Source of the DNA: Paracoccaceae bacterium
GTDB lineage: Bacteria > Pseudomonadota > Alphaproteobacteria > Rhodobacterales > Rhodobacteraceae
Direction: 5' to 3'
Assembly (NCBI GenBank): GCA_028150825.1
Contig: JAOGIM010000001.1
Location: 124,001-188,000 of the forward strand
Length of the DNA stretch: 64,000 bases
In this document: positions 37,768 to 47,164 of the stretch, piece after piece
How the letters are laid out: each line of letters starts with the position of its first letter
Position numbering within the stretch: position 1 is the stretch's first letter
The notes under the pieces: model-generated
The model's input: the letters and a program-made list of their open reading frames with translations, nothing else
The model's database searches: none
Told to the model about the DNA's origin: nothing
Program-made: the position numbers and the translations under genes

Positions 37768-39030
37768 ATGAAGATACTAATTTTAGGTGGTGGTGGGCGC
37801 GAACATGCGCTGGCTTGGGCTATAAAACAGAATCCCAAATGCGATGAACTGCTTTGCGCACCAGGAAATGCAGGTATCGCCAAGATCGCCGAGTGCCACG
37901 AATTGGACATTGAAAACCCGAGTACTGTCTTAGATTTCGTACAAACCCATAAAGTAGACTTTGTCATAGTAGGACCAGAAGCGCCGTTGGTCGCGGGCGT
38001 TGCACAATCTTTGCGGGAGGCAGGTGTTACAACCTTTGGACCAGATAAAGCTGCCGCCCAGCTTGAGGCCAGCAAGAACTTTACCAAAGAAGTGTGTGCT
38101 CAGGCAAATGCACCAACCGCCTCTTACGCATATTTTACCGATCTCAGCTCTGCTAAAACTTATATCCTAAACCAAGGCGTACCTATCGTTATAAAGGCCG
38201 ATGGCCTGGCTGCTGGAAAAGGGGTTGTGGTGGCAATGGATTTGGAGACTGCTTTAGGTGCAGTTGAAACAATGTTCGGCGGAGAATTTGGAGCTGCTGG
38301 TGCCGAGGTTGTTATTGAAGAATTTATGGAGGGAGAAGAAGCATCACTTTTTGTACTATGCGATGGTATGACGGCTGTTACAATTGGAACAGCACAAGAT
38401 CACAAGCGCGCCTTTAACGGGGATGCCGGCCCAAACACTGGTGGGATGGGAGCCTATTCACCAGCCCCTATTCTCGATGCTAACACATTGGAAAAAGCGA
38501 TGCATGAAATCGTCAAACCAACGCTAAAAGTGCTTGTCAGTCGCGGTACGCCCTATCAGGGCGTACTCTATGTTGGCCTCATGATCAAAGAAGGGCAACC
38601 AAGGCTTGTGGAATATAATGTCCGTTTCGGTGATCCAGAATGCCAAGTGCTGATGATGCGCCTTGGCGCACAAGCTTTTGATTTGATCGAGGCTACAGTA
38701 AAGGGCGAATTGGAGGCTGCGCATGTCAATTGGGCCGACGACCATGCATTAACAGTTGTGCTGGCAGCGCAGGGTTATCCGGGCAGCTATGAAAAGGGGT
38801 CCATTATAAAAGGTCTTGAAAAGGTCGCACAAGATTCCAAAAATATGTGCTTTCATGCTGGAACCACAAGGAACGGCGATGACATAACCGCTACCGGTGG
38901 CCGCGTACTTAACTTCACTGCAAGGGGAGAAAGCCTAGGCGAGGCTCGCCAACAAGCCTATGACATGGCAAACCAAGTAGAATGGCAAGGTGGGTTTTAT
39001 CGGACGGATATCGGATGGCACGCTCTGTGA
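37768..39030 (+). CDS. purD: Phosphoribosylamine-glycine ligase
   Basis: PurD joins glycine to phosphoribosylamine to give GAR, the second step of purine synthesis. The start at MKILILGGGGREHALAW gives 420 residues; the GTG start in the track is three codons upstream. ATP-grasp features are PIVIKADGLAAGKGVVVAMD, EEFMEGEEASLFVLCDG, NTGGMGAYSPAP and EYNVRFGDPECQVLMMRL. It diverges from xseA. Downstream lies the decayed LysE region. Confidence 0.97.
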   Translation: MKILILGGGGREHALAWAIKQNPKCDELLCAPGNAGIAKIAECHELDIENPSTVLDFVQTHKVDFVIVGPEAPLVAGVAQSLREAGVTTFGPDKAAAQLEASKNFTKEVCAQANAPTASYAYFTDLSSAKTYILNQGVPIVIKADGLAAGKGVVVAMDLETALGAVETMFGGEFGAAGAEVVIEEFMEGEEASLFVLCDGMTAVTIGTAQDHKRAFNGDAGPNTGGMGAYSPAPILDANTLEKAMHEIVKPTLKVLVSRGTPYQGVLYVGLMIKEGQPRLVEYNVRFGDPECQVLMMRLGAQAFDLIEATVKGELEAAHVNWADDHALTVVLAAQGYPGSYEKGSIIKGLEKVAQDSKNMCFHAGTTRNGDDITATGGRVLNFTARGESLGEARQQAYDMANQVEWQGGFYRTDIGWHAL

Positions 39031-39079
39031 GGAAGCCTAAAAATACCACTGAAGGTTGGAAGTATGTAACTGCCCTTTA

Positions 39080-39700
39080 GTAATCTTTAATGTCACTGCT
39101 TAACAAATATAGACATAACTCCCACTTAAACCAATGTCAGTTCGCCAAAACGCAAGCTTCATGCGAGGAATCTAGGATGGATAATTTTTTGAAGGCAATT
39201 TACCTACAGCTGGCGTATAAAGGAGTGTAATAATGGCGGCTAGAGCAACAAAAGTAGCGAGTAAGACTGAAAATTGAGGCAAAAGTGGAGTATAAATATT
39301 CAGAAATTGCGGTGCAAACGCGGTGAAGAAAACAATAGATTTCAATTTAGAACGGTGACAGCCGCAGCATGATAAACAACCTTAAAGTACCTTTCGCAGC
39401 AACGTCTTTGAGATCATAAACTGAAGCTTTTGAGGTACCACGCCATAGCTTTACACCGAGGTAAACAAGATAGATTGTACCAATCAATTTTTAAACTATG
39501 AACAGTCTGGCACATACGATGACTACGGCCCCTAACCCAGCTCATTAAACCGACCTCGCGATAAGGTCGTCCTGTGCCACACCAGACACAGTCGCCAGCT
39601 CCACATGTTCACCGTGACTGACCGCATAGCTAAACACAAGTAAGACAGTTGGGCCTGAGAGCAAGAGTAACGCAATAGGATCTATTACAAATGTTAGCTA
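39080..39700 (-). pseudogene. LysE/RhtB-family exporter pseudogene
   Basis: The minus strand carries an amino-acid exporter remnant in several frames: FVIDPIALLLLSGPTVLLVFSYAVSHGEH and TVSGVAQDDLIA at the start, then KLIGTIYLVYLGVKLWRG, then FFTAFAPQFLNIYTPLLPQF and LLATFVALAAIITLLYTPAVG. These match the helices of LysE in order. The ATG is missing and the frame is broken at least three times. No part exceeds 60 codons, so it is not in the ORF track. Ends are approximate. Confidence 0.8.
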
Positions 39701-39809
39701 AATCTGAAAATCCAATAAAACCTAGTTTGACGTTCAAAAACTTTGAAAGACATGAAGTGAATCAAAGGAAAAAAGTATCGATTATCATGTCGACATTACA
39801 ATATTTGCG

Positions 39810-40305
39810 CGTACGTTTTCAATCTAAGCTGGTTGCACCATAGTCTTAATAGTATGTGGTGACCACAAACCTGTTTTGATCAGGATCCAGAGAGTAGATT
39901 GACCATGAAAATTCACAATCAATAATGTTTTCCTCTTTCACTTTCTGGTCAGACCTATTTTTTAAATTTAAGGCTGCTATTAATTTGCAACAATTCAGAA
40001 AATTATCACAAGATATTTGAAAAGAAATTGTTTACACTGTGAAACATCTTTGAGTTTGCGCACAAAAAATAAGAGCTCTGTACAACTATCTCCAGCTTCT
40101 ATTATGAGGGGCACATTGGACCGCCAGCCCTAGCACCAAACGCTATATGCTCTTTCAATCTCAATACACGTCCATACCATTTGGCGGCGTTTTCACGGTC
40201 TGAAACTTCCAAGTGAACACGGTCGATTCGGCCCACGCGTATAGGGACACCAAATTTGGGTTCCATATGTTTTACTTTAGTCATGAACGCATTTGGCTCA
40301 ACACT
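39810..40305 (-). pseudogene. VOC (glyoxalase/dioxygenase-like) protein pseudogene
   Basis: The N-terminal piece (GRIDRVHLEVSDRENAAKWYGRVLRLKEHIAFG) is a typical VOC first module and stops at 40102. About 150 bases of AT-rich sequence later, the minus strand gives CEFSWSIYSLDPDQNRFVVTTYY, the usual closing module of the fold. The middle is unreadable. It is therefore a decayed gene for a metal-dependent glyoxalase-superfamily protein. Ends are approximate. Confidence 0.7.
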
Positions 40306-40348
40306 TAGAAGTATTAGCAACTTACTCTGTAATCTTTAAAGTCCTAGA

Positions 40349-40690
<342 letters not shown>

Positions 40691-40824
40691 TTAAATCGTT
40701 TGTACTTCCTAATAGAGCCAACCAGATTCTGCCAGTTCATTCTACAATATGAAAAACATCTATTGCTGTAAAATAATTTTGTACTATCTTTGTTCTTGTC
40801 GAAACATATCGCGAGCCTAATGCT

Positions 40825-41184
40825 ATGCCCCACAATTGGCCAAGTTCGCCAAACTCATGCCCAGCTGATAAGCTATGCAACCCGCCAGAAGGGGCCCGCT
40901 TGACTGTTGCCGGGCTTGTTATCCTGAGACAACGCCCCGGAACGGCAAAAGGTGTTATTTTCATAACTTTGGAAGATGAGACAGGAGTCGTGAATGTGAT
41001 TGTGCGGCGCAGTCTTTACGAGCGGTATCGTCGCGCTGTGATCTCGGGACGGCTGTTACGTATAACGGGCCGTTTACAGCGGGGTTCTGCAGTAACACAT
41101 ATTATTGCAGAGCAAATAGAAGATATATCACATATGCTTGATACCTTACTCAATACGCCCATAGCCCCATTTACCACGCCCTGA
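40825..41184 (+). pseudogene. dnaE2: DnaE2 (ImuC) C-terminal OB-domain remnant
   Basis: A 119-codon ORF that matches only the last part of the error-prone polymerase DnaE2: GARLTVAGLVILRQRPGTAKGVIFITLEDETGVVNVIVRR, the OB fold that precedes the C-terminus. A full DnaE2 has more than 1,000 residues; the polymerase and PHP domains are absent, since only about 150 bases separate this ORF from the ferredoxin gene. ImuA and ImuB, its partners, are not seen. I regard it as a deletion remnant. It may still be translated, since it keeps an ATG and an open frame. Confidence 0.82.
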
Positions 41185-41780
41185 CTTAGCTTTACACTGT
41201 GCATTGCGGATAAGAGGGTGTGATATGACCTTTAATAATCAATATTTCTGGACAGCGAAGTGTTTTGCGCGCTTTTGGGAATTAGTATTCCCCAGGTTTA
41301 GTATCAATGGATGGAATGGCCTTATGCAGATGCTGCCAGAAAATCATTGAGCCCGCTGTTTATGATTCAGTTAAAGAAAAAGAACTAACAAGATCAAACA
41401 GCGTTGGTTACTTTGGCAATGTCTTGTTACCAGCGGTCAATCAAACAAAGCCCAGTCAAAAGATGATAACCTAAGCAAACGAAATTTGGTTCAGTGCAGT
41501 TTGCAAAGACCTACTGAATTCAGAGTTTATTGTCGTTCTGCAGAAAGCGTTAGCAAACCGAGGCTATTTTGACAGTAGGCTTACTGGATTAATGGATATC
41601 AAGAACAAGCATTGCAAAGTCTTTAGTCAAAGCGCGGCTCGTCTCCGTTGGCAACCAGTCTGCAAATAGCAATTTAAATGGAACTTGAGACTGAAAATCG
41701 TTCTTAATTTTTATGTGCCGTAACGCCTGTCAATATTGCGGTGCGCAATCCAGCGATACCTCATCCCGATAGTAAGAAAG
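41185..41780. other. Gene-free stretch of about 600 bases, no family recognised
   Basis: All six frames are full of stops. The longest readable stretches (plus-strand MTFNNQYFWTAKCFARFWEL from 41225, followed by ENH-stop) look like former coding sequence but match nothing I know. It follows the DnaE2 remnant, so it may be the rest of the same degraded locus. Confidence 0.5.
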
Positions 41781-41782
41781 GC

Positions 41783-41809
41783 GACCGCTCTGACTTTGTC
41801 GAAGCGGTC
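41783..41809 (-). terminator. Hairpin downstream of degP
   Basis: gaccgct and agcggtc are a perfect seven-pair stem with a 13-base loop, 13 bases past the degP stop on the minus strand. The sequence after the stem (GCCTTTCTTA) has a modest T content. A weak intrinsic terminator is the simplest reading. Confidence 0.55.
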
Positions 41810-41821
41810 AGAATTACAGGT

Positions 41822-43288
41822 CTACTCTAACTCTAGGACCACAAATCTGGGTTGGCCATCACGCCGTACCAACAATAGAATTGAGCCGCGCCCACCTTCT
41901 TTTGTAGCCTCAACCTGCGCTTTGAAATCTTCCAAATTGGCAATGTTTGTCTGCCCTGCATCTGTTATAATATCACCAGGACGTACACCTTTTTCAAAAG
42001 CATCGGATGATTCATCCACTTCTAAAACATAAAGCCCTACTGCGGACTCTGGGAGAGATTTCTCGTCCCTTAAAGCGTCATCTATTTTCACAAGTGAGAG
42101 GCCTAAAATGCCCTCGGGTTCAACTGGCTTACTGTTAACCTGATTTGTGTTCACGGGACGCTGTCCTAACAGCACATCAAATGTCTGTCGCTTTCCATTC
42201 CGTAAAACAACTACTTTGACCGTTTCACCGACTGCCGCACGACCGACCATACGGACTAATTCGCCAGCATTTTCAACAGCCTCACCGTTAAACAAAACAA
42301 TAATATCTCTTGTTTCTAGGCCTGCATTTAACGCAGGGCCACTACCAAACACTTCTGATATGATGGCGCCTGACGAATCTTCTAGATCAAGAGTCTTTGC
42401 AATTTCTTCTGTCACCGGGCCGATAGACACACCCAGCCAACCGCGCCTTACTTCACCAAATTGACGCAATTGCTCAACTATGGGCGCGACAACGTTTGCC
42501 GACATAGAAAATCCAATCCCAATAGAGCCTCCATTAGGCGATAGAATTGCAGTATTTACACCGATCACCTGCCCATTCATATTAAACAAAGGCCCACCCG
42601 AATTACCTCGGTTGATCGCGGCATCCGTCTGAATATAGTCATCATAATTTCCAGAAAGCTCTCGATTGCGGGCAGAAATAATTCCAGCAGAGACTGAAAA
42701 CCCCTGTCCCAAAGGATTTCCGATTGCCATAACCCAATCGCCAACACGCGCAGTATCACTATTTGCGAATTTGACAAAATCCAGAGGCTTATCAACATCC
42801 AGTTTCAATAGAGCGATATCAATATTTTTGTCCACACCTATAACAGTCGCAGCATGCTCTGCACCATTTGGAAATTCGACCATGATCTCATCGGCACCCT
42901 CAATCACATGATTGTTGGTGACCACAAATCCATCTTCAGATACGACAAAGCCAGAGCCCAGCGCAGAGGTATTTCGTGGACCTCTTCTATCAGGGTTTTG
43001 ATCGTTGAAGTCCCTGAACAAGTCTTCAAACGGGCTCCCTTCTGGAACAACCCCTTTCGGAGCCAAGCTCTTTGCAACTTTTGTCGTTGTAGTGATATTG
43101 ACCACGGCCGGGCTCATCCGTTCGACTAAATCTGCAAAACTATCAGGCGCTGAGCGCACCACAGTTGCTAAACTCTGAAATATCAGAACAGCGAGCGCCA
43201 ATAATGCCAGTTGCAGTATCTTTTGAGCAGCCATATGACTATTTGGTGCATTAGATGACGCTATTTTTGGCAAACGCTGTTCGTACAT
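41822..43288 (-). CDS. degP: Periplasmic serine protease DegP/HtrA family
   Basis: A periplasmic quality-control protease with 488 residues. A hydrophobic export segment (ILQLALLALAVLIFQSLATVV) is preceded by about 20 extra residues. The catalytic triad is intact: TNNHVI (His), NIDIALLKL (Asp) and GNSGGPLF (Ser). Two PDZ domains follow (GWLGVSIGPVTEEIAK... and GLSLVKIDDALR ... GVRPGDIITDAGQ). I keep the track start because CAGGAG lies upstream; an internal ATG at 43234 lacks a ribosome binding site. It follows hflK-hflC-DUF2065, the usual alphaproteobacterial order, after a 238-base gap. Confidence 0.95.
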   Translation of the reverse strand: MYEQRLPKIASSNAPNSHMAAQKILQLALLALAVLIFQSLATVVRSAPDSFADLVERMSPAVVNITTTTKVAKSLAPKGVVPEGSPFEDLFRDFNDQNPDRRGPRNTSALGSGFVVSEDGFVVTNNHVIEGADEIMVEFPNGAEHAATVIGVDKNIDIALLKLDVDKPLDFVKFANSDTARVGDWVMAIGNPLGQGFSVSAGIISARNRELSGNYDDYIQTDAAINRGNSGGPLFNMNGQVIGVNTAILSPNGGSIGIGFSMSANVVAPIVEQLRQFGEVRRGWLGVSIGPVTEEIAKTLDLEDSSGAIISEVFGSGPALNAGLETRDIIVLFNGEAVENAGELVRMVGRAAVGETVKVVVLRNGKRQTFDVLLGQRPVNTNQVNSKPVEPEGILGLSLVKIDDALRDEKSLPESAVGLYVLEVDESSDAFEKGVRPGDIITDAGQTNIANLEDFKAQVEATKEGGRGSILLLVRRDGQPRFVVLELE

Positions 43289-43406
43289 ATTAAAAACGCT
43301 CCTGTATTTCTTGTTTTAAGTCTTCTTTGACTGATGTTTTCTTGAAATGTAGTTTTCGAAAAGCTAACTGACGAAAAGCGACATGATTTTTTATCCGTGG
43401 TGAGAT

Positions 43407-43434
43407 TTTGTTAGTAGATCTTTGTTAGTAGATC
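43407..43434. repeat. 14-bp perfect tandem duplication
   Basis: tttgttagtagatc occurs twice in direct succession in the spacer between DUF2065 and degP. The rest of the 238-base spacer holds nothing else I recognise. It is either a recent slippage product or a pair of regulator half-sites in the degP leader. Confidence 0.85.
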
Positions 43435-43526
43435 AATGTTACATTGATGTTAAATAATCTCGTTCGCCTGAAAATCCACATTTAATAATAAAACACCTGT
43501 CCAAAAAAGCTATGTATCAAGGTAAG

Positions 43527-43721
43527 CTAGAAAAATCGTTCCACCAGATGCAACATAACAGCACCTAAAAGTGCTGACGACACGCCAAAAATACGCCGCG
43601 ACTTAATGGGTATCTCGCTCATCTGGCGTAGCATATTTTCAACGAAAAGAGGGGCCAGTGCATAGACTAGCCCCTCGATAACCAATACAAGACCTACGCC
43701 CCATATCAGAGCAGAAATCAT
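43527..43721 (-). CDS. DUF2065 membrane protein
   Basis: A 64-residue inner-membrane protein with two hydrophobic helices (IWGVGLVLVIEGLVYALAP and GVSSALLGAVMLHLV) joined by a short charged loop (MSEIPIKSRRIFG). It belongs to the DUF2065 (YjeT-like) family that accompanies hflKC in many proteobacteria. Its start overlaps the hflC stop by four bases, so it is co-translated. It may associate with the HflKC-FtsH complex, but that is inference from location. Confidence 0.88.
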   Translation of the reverse strand: MISALIWGVGLVLVIEGLVYALAPLFVENMLRQMSEIPIKSRRIFGVSSALLGAVMLHLVERFF

Positions 43722-44599
43722 TTGAGGCCTTTATCGGATTTGAGGTAATTAAAGAATTCGGAGTCAGGCGACATAACCATAGTAGAGTTTTGCCCGCGCA
43801 ACGATTTGCGATAAGCGCCCAGTGAACGATAGAACTCGAAGAATTCTGGGTCCGCACCATAAGCCTCGGCAAAAATAGAGTTTCTTTCCGCATCAGCTAG
43901 ACCCCGAATGATTTCCGATTCACGGTTCGCTTCAGAAACAATCTCAACCTGTGTCCGATCAGCAGACGCTCTTACCCTCTGTGCAGCTTCGTTACCACGA
44001 GCAATCTCATCTGCCGCTTCACGTTCACGTTCGGCTCTCATTCTAGCGAATGTCGCGTCAAGGTTCTGCCGGGGTAAATCTGTCCGTTTAAGACGCACGT
44101 CGATCACTTCTATTCCCATCTCTTGTGCATCTACAATAGCCCCATTACGAATGCGGAGCATCAAAGCCGCACGATCAGAACTGAGAATATCGTTTGATGC
44201 AACAGAGCCGAGAATTTCCCGTGTTTGAGAGCTCAAAATACGATCCAGTCTTGCACCAGCAACACTGATCGATTGATCACCCGACGAGCCCGTAATTTGG
44301 CGAAATTTATTTATATCAACAATCCGATAGCGCGCGAAGGCATCAACGACCAAACGCCTATCATCCAGTGGCGTTACTTCAAGAGGATCGATATCACGAC
44401 TTAGGATACGATCATCATACCGTACAACCGATTGAATAAGCGGTAACTTGAATGCAAGACCTGGATCCTCTTGGGTGGAAACAACACGACCAAATTGCAG
44501 GACAAGGACTTTTTCACGCTCGTCTACGATGTAAACCGAAGAATAGAGTCCGATAAGGATAAGAACGGCGCCGACGATAGCTAAATTTAAAATGCGCAT
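43718..44599 (-). CDS. hflC: Protease modulator HflC
   Basis: HflC is a membrane-anchored SPFH/prohibitin-family protein that, with HflK, surrounds and regulates the FtsH protease. It has 293 residues, with an N-terminal anchor (ILNLAIVGAVLILIGLYSSVYIV), the SPFH domain (VDEREKVLVLQFGRVV, GLAFKLPLIQSVVRYDDRILS) and a C-terminal coiled-coil rich in arginine, glutamate and alanine. It is coupled to hflK by overlapping start and stop codons and to DUF2065 by a four-base overlap. Confidence 0.96.
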   Translation of the reverse strand: MRILNLAIVGAVLILIGLYSSVYIVDEREKVLVLQFGRVVSTQEDPGLAFKLPLIQSVVRYDDRILSRDIDPLEVTPLDDRRLVVDAFARYRIVDINKFRQITGSSGDQSISVAGARLDRILSSQTREILGSVASNDILSSDRAALMLRIRNGAIVDAQEMGIEVIDVRLKRTDLPRQNLDATFARMRAEREREAADEIARGNEAAQRVRASADRTQVEIVSEANRESEIIRGLADAERNSIFAEAYGADPEFFEFYRSLGAYRKSLRGQNSTMVMSPDSEFFNYLKSDKGLK

Positions 44600-45729
44600 T
44601 ACTTGGACTCCTTCGTCAACTGGTTCAACGGCAGGTAAGGGACTACACCCGAACCACCAACATTCGCATCGATGATAACTTTATCAAGCCCACCCAAAAC
44701 TTCTTCCATTGTCTCAAGGTATAATCGTTTGCGCGTAACTTCTGGCGCTTTTGAATACTCTTCTAAAACGGCACTGAAACGGCTCGCTTCACCAGTCGCT
44801 TCGTTTACCACTCGTGCACGGTACCCTTCCGCCTCTTCTAGAACCTGAGCCGACTCACCGCGCGCTTGCGCCAGAACTCGATTGGCATAGGCGTCTGATT
44901 GTTTCAATAGACGGTCGCCTTCCTGTTCTGCGGCTTGTACGGCTCTGAAGGCGTCAATAACCTGTTCTGGTGGGTCTGCTTTTTCAAAATTGACCCTAAC
45001 AATGTTTACACCACTATCATAACTATCCAAAGTATCTTGGATGAGTTCTTCAAGTTTTGCCTTAATTGCACCGCGGTCCCTGTTCAGTATTGGTGCTAGA
45101 TCGGACTGCGCTATAATTTCGCGCATGGCAGACTCCGAGACAACCCGAATTGTTTTTCGAGGATCACGCAAGTTAAAAAGATAAAGTCTAGGATCTGTGA
45201 TGTTCCAAACAACTTGGAAATCTATATCGATGATATTCTCATCACGCGTCAGCATTAGGCCAGCATCCCCGAGAACTTGACCTATGCCGATATCCTCAGT
45301 CTGTTCACGGTCTACAGGAAGTACTTCCGCCGTTACAATAGGCCAAGGCGCAAAGTTTAAACCTTCCTCGCCAGTCTGGTAATATTTACCCAAAAAAAGC
45401 TCAACTGATTTTTCAAAATTCTGCACCTGATAAAAACTTGCAAACAGCCAGTAGGCCACCGCTAGGAAGCCTGCAGCAAAGAATGCACCCCGCCCTAGAC
45501 CAGGTCCAGACCCGTCTCCTTGATCTCCACCACCACGGTTTTGGCTACCTCCGCGCCCACCCATGAGCACTTGGAGTTGTTCTTTGCCTTTTCGCAGCAT
45601 TTCATCGATTTCCGGTGGCACTTGCGAACCCGAATTAATAGGCTTTTTGGGCCCCTTACCAGATGAGCCACGGTCATCGCCGCCCTGCCCGCCGCCGCCG
45701 CCCCATGGACCGCCGTTATTCCCAGTCAT
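44599..45729 (-). CDS. hflK: Protease modulator HflK
   Basis: HflK, the partner of HflC, has 376 residues. A glycine-rich cytoplasmic N-terminus (NNGGPWGGGGGQGG) is followed by one membrane anchor at about residues 80-100 (GAFFAAGFLAVAYWLFASFY), then the SPFH domain (VELFLGKYYQTGEEGLNFAPWP, WNITDPRLYLFNLRDPRKTIRVVSESAMRE) and a C-terminal coiled coil (VQAAEQEGDRLLKQSDAYANRV). It leads the hflK-hflC-DUF2065 unit, with degP further downstream. All parts are intact. Confidence 0.96.
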   Translation of the reverse strand: MTGNNGGPWGGGGGQGGDDRGSSGKGPKKPINSGSQVPPEIDEMLRKGKEQLQVLMGGRGGSQNRGGGDQGDGSGPGLGRGAFFAAGFLAVAYWLFASFYQVQNFEKSVELFLGKYYQTGEEGLNFAPWPIVTAEVLPVDREQTEDIGIGQVLGDAGLMLTRDENIIDIDFQVVWNITDPRLYLFNLRDPRKTIRVVSESAMREIIAQSDLAPILNRDRGAIKAKLEELIQDTLDSYDSGVNIVRVNFEKADPPEQVIDAFRAVQAAEQEGDRLLKQSDAYANRVLAQARGESAQVLEEAEGYRARVVNEATGEASRFSAVLEEYSKAPEVTRKRLYLETMEEVLGGLDKVIIDANVGGSGVVPYLPLNQLTKESK

Positions 45730-45803
45730 AAATATAAGTTCCCTTTGTAGGTCAATATTTTAGCTAACGTTGTATGGGTGAAGTGGGCACCCATTTTGAT
45801 AAG

Positions 45804-47162
45804 TCAAGTTTTTCGTGTCGGCTCTCGCATCGTAACAAGCTCTTCTGCGATCGTCGGGTGCACTGCCATAGTTCGATCAAAATCTTCTTTTGTCGCTCCC
45901 ATTTTAATTGCTATACCCAAAAGCTGTATCATTTCACCAGCGTGCGGCACAACTATATGGCACCCTAGTACCTTGCGGGAATTGGCGCAAACTACAAGCT
46001 TCAATAACGATTTGTCGTCGCTTCCTGCAAAAAATTGGCGCATTGCTTGAAAATTTGCAACGTAGACTTCAATTGGACCTTGCAAGCGCGCCTTTTCTTC
46101 TGAAAGTCCGATGGCCCCCATTTCTGGCTGCGTGAAGATTGCTGTCGGAATCAAAGTGTGATCAACCGCTGTGGGCTCGCCGCGAAAAACTGTTGCAATG
46201 AACGCCATGGCTTCGTGGATCGCCACTGGAGTTAAATTAACACGGTCTGTCACATCCCCTAACGCATAAATTGAAGGTACCGTCGCCTGCGAATATTCAT
46301 CCACAACAATTTCGCCTTTGGCGCCCAGGCTTACGCCTACAGATGGATCAATAAGGTTTTTGGTATTGGCCGAGCGACCTGTTGCATACATCACAGCATC
46401 AAAAACTTGCGTTTTACCTTTCGTATCAGTTACTAAAAGACCCTTGGGCGTCTTTTCTATTTTTTCAAGGTTCAAACCACAGCGCAAATCAATGCCCCTT
46501 TTTACCATATCGCCAGCAACAAGATCGCGTGCCTCATTATCAAATCCTCGCAAAATCTGGTCGCCACGATAATACTGCGTTGTTTTGACCCCAAGACCGT
46601 TCATGATTCCAGCAAATTCCGAGGCTATGTAGCCACCACCCACGATCAAGATAGACACTGGCAGAAGTTTAAAGTTGAACATCTCATTTGAAGTGATGGC
46701 ATGTTCAATACCGATTATCTTGGGCAAAGTTGGCGTTCCACCAACAGCAATGAGAATAGTCTCAGCAGTGATGCACTGACCAGTGCTAAGCTCGACTGTG
46801 TGTGCTTCTAAGATCTTTGCTCTGGCATCAAAAGTATGCACTCCAGCCCGTTCCAAGAGGCCACGGTAAACAGCTTCAAGCCGGTCCAATTCTTGGGTCA
46901 GTTTTTGATGAAAGACAGTCCAATCGAATTTTGCCTCGGCGAACGTCCATCCGTAGCCTTCCGCCTCGGGCAGAAAATGCGCAACATCACTAGCATAAAC
47001 CATAAGTTTCTTTGGCACACAGCCCCGAATAACGCAGGTGCCGCCATAGCGATCTTCTTCGGCCAAGCCAACTCTGACCCCAGTTTCAGAGGCTGCTACA
47101 CGCGCTGCGCGCACGCCTCCAGAACCGCCTCCAATAACAAATAGATCATAATCAAAGAGCAT
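45804..47162 (-). CDS. gor: Glutathione-disulfide reductase
   Basis: A 452-residue flavoprotein that reduces oxidised glutathione with NADPH in the cytoplasm. The FAD motif is DLFVIGGGSGGVRAARVA, the redox disulfide is in GGTCVIRGCVPKKLMVYA, the NADPH fold is ILIVGGGYIASEFAGIM with the arginines in YRGDQILRG that favour NADPH, and the catalytic His-Glu pair is in MAVHPTIAEELVT. It lies two bases after rpiA on the same strand. The order rpiA-gor is typical for Roseobacters. Confidence 0.95.
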   Translation of the reverse strand: MLFDYDLFVIGGGSGGVRAARVAASETGVRVGLAEEDRYGGTCVIRGCVPKKLMVYASDVAHFLPEAEGYGWTFAEAKFDWTVFHQKLTQELDRLEAVYRGLLERAGVHTFDARAKILEAHTVELSTGQCITAETILIAVGGTPTLPKIIGIEHAITSNEMFNFKLLPVSILIVGGGYIASEFAGIMNGLGVKTTQYYRGDQILRGFDNEARDLVAGDMVKRGIDLRCGLNLEKIEKTPKGLLVTDTKGKTQVFDAVMYATGRSANTKNLIDPSVGVSLGAKGEIVVDEYSQATVPSIYALGDVTDRVNLTPVAIHEAMAFIATVFRGEPTAVDHTLIPTAIFTQPEMGAIGLSEEKARLQGPIEVYVANFQAMRQFFAGSDDKSLLKLVVCANSRKVLGCHIVVPHAGEMIQLLGIAIKMGATKEDFDRTMAVHPTIAEELVTMREPTRKT

Positions 47163-47164
47163 GT

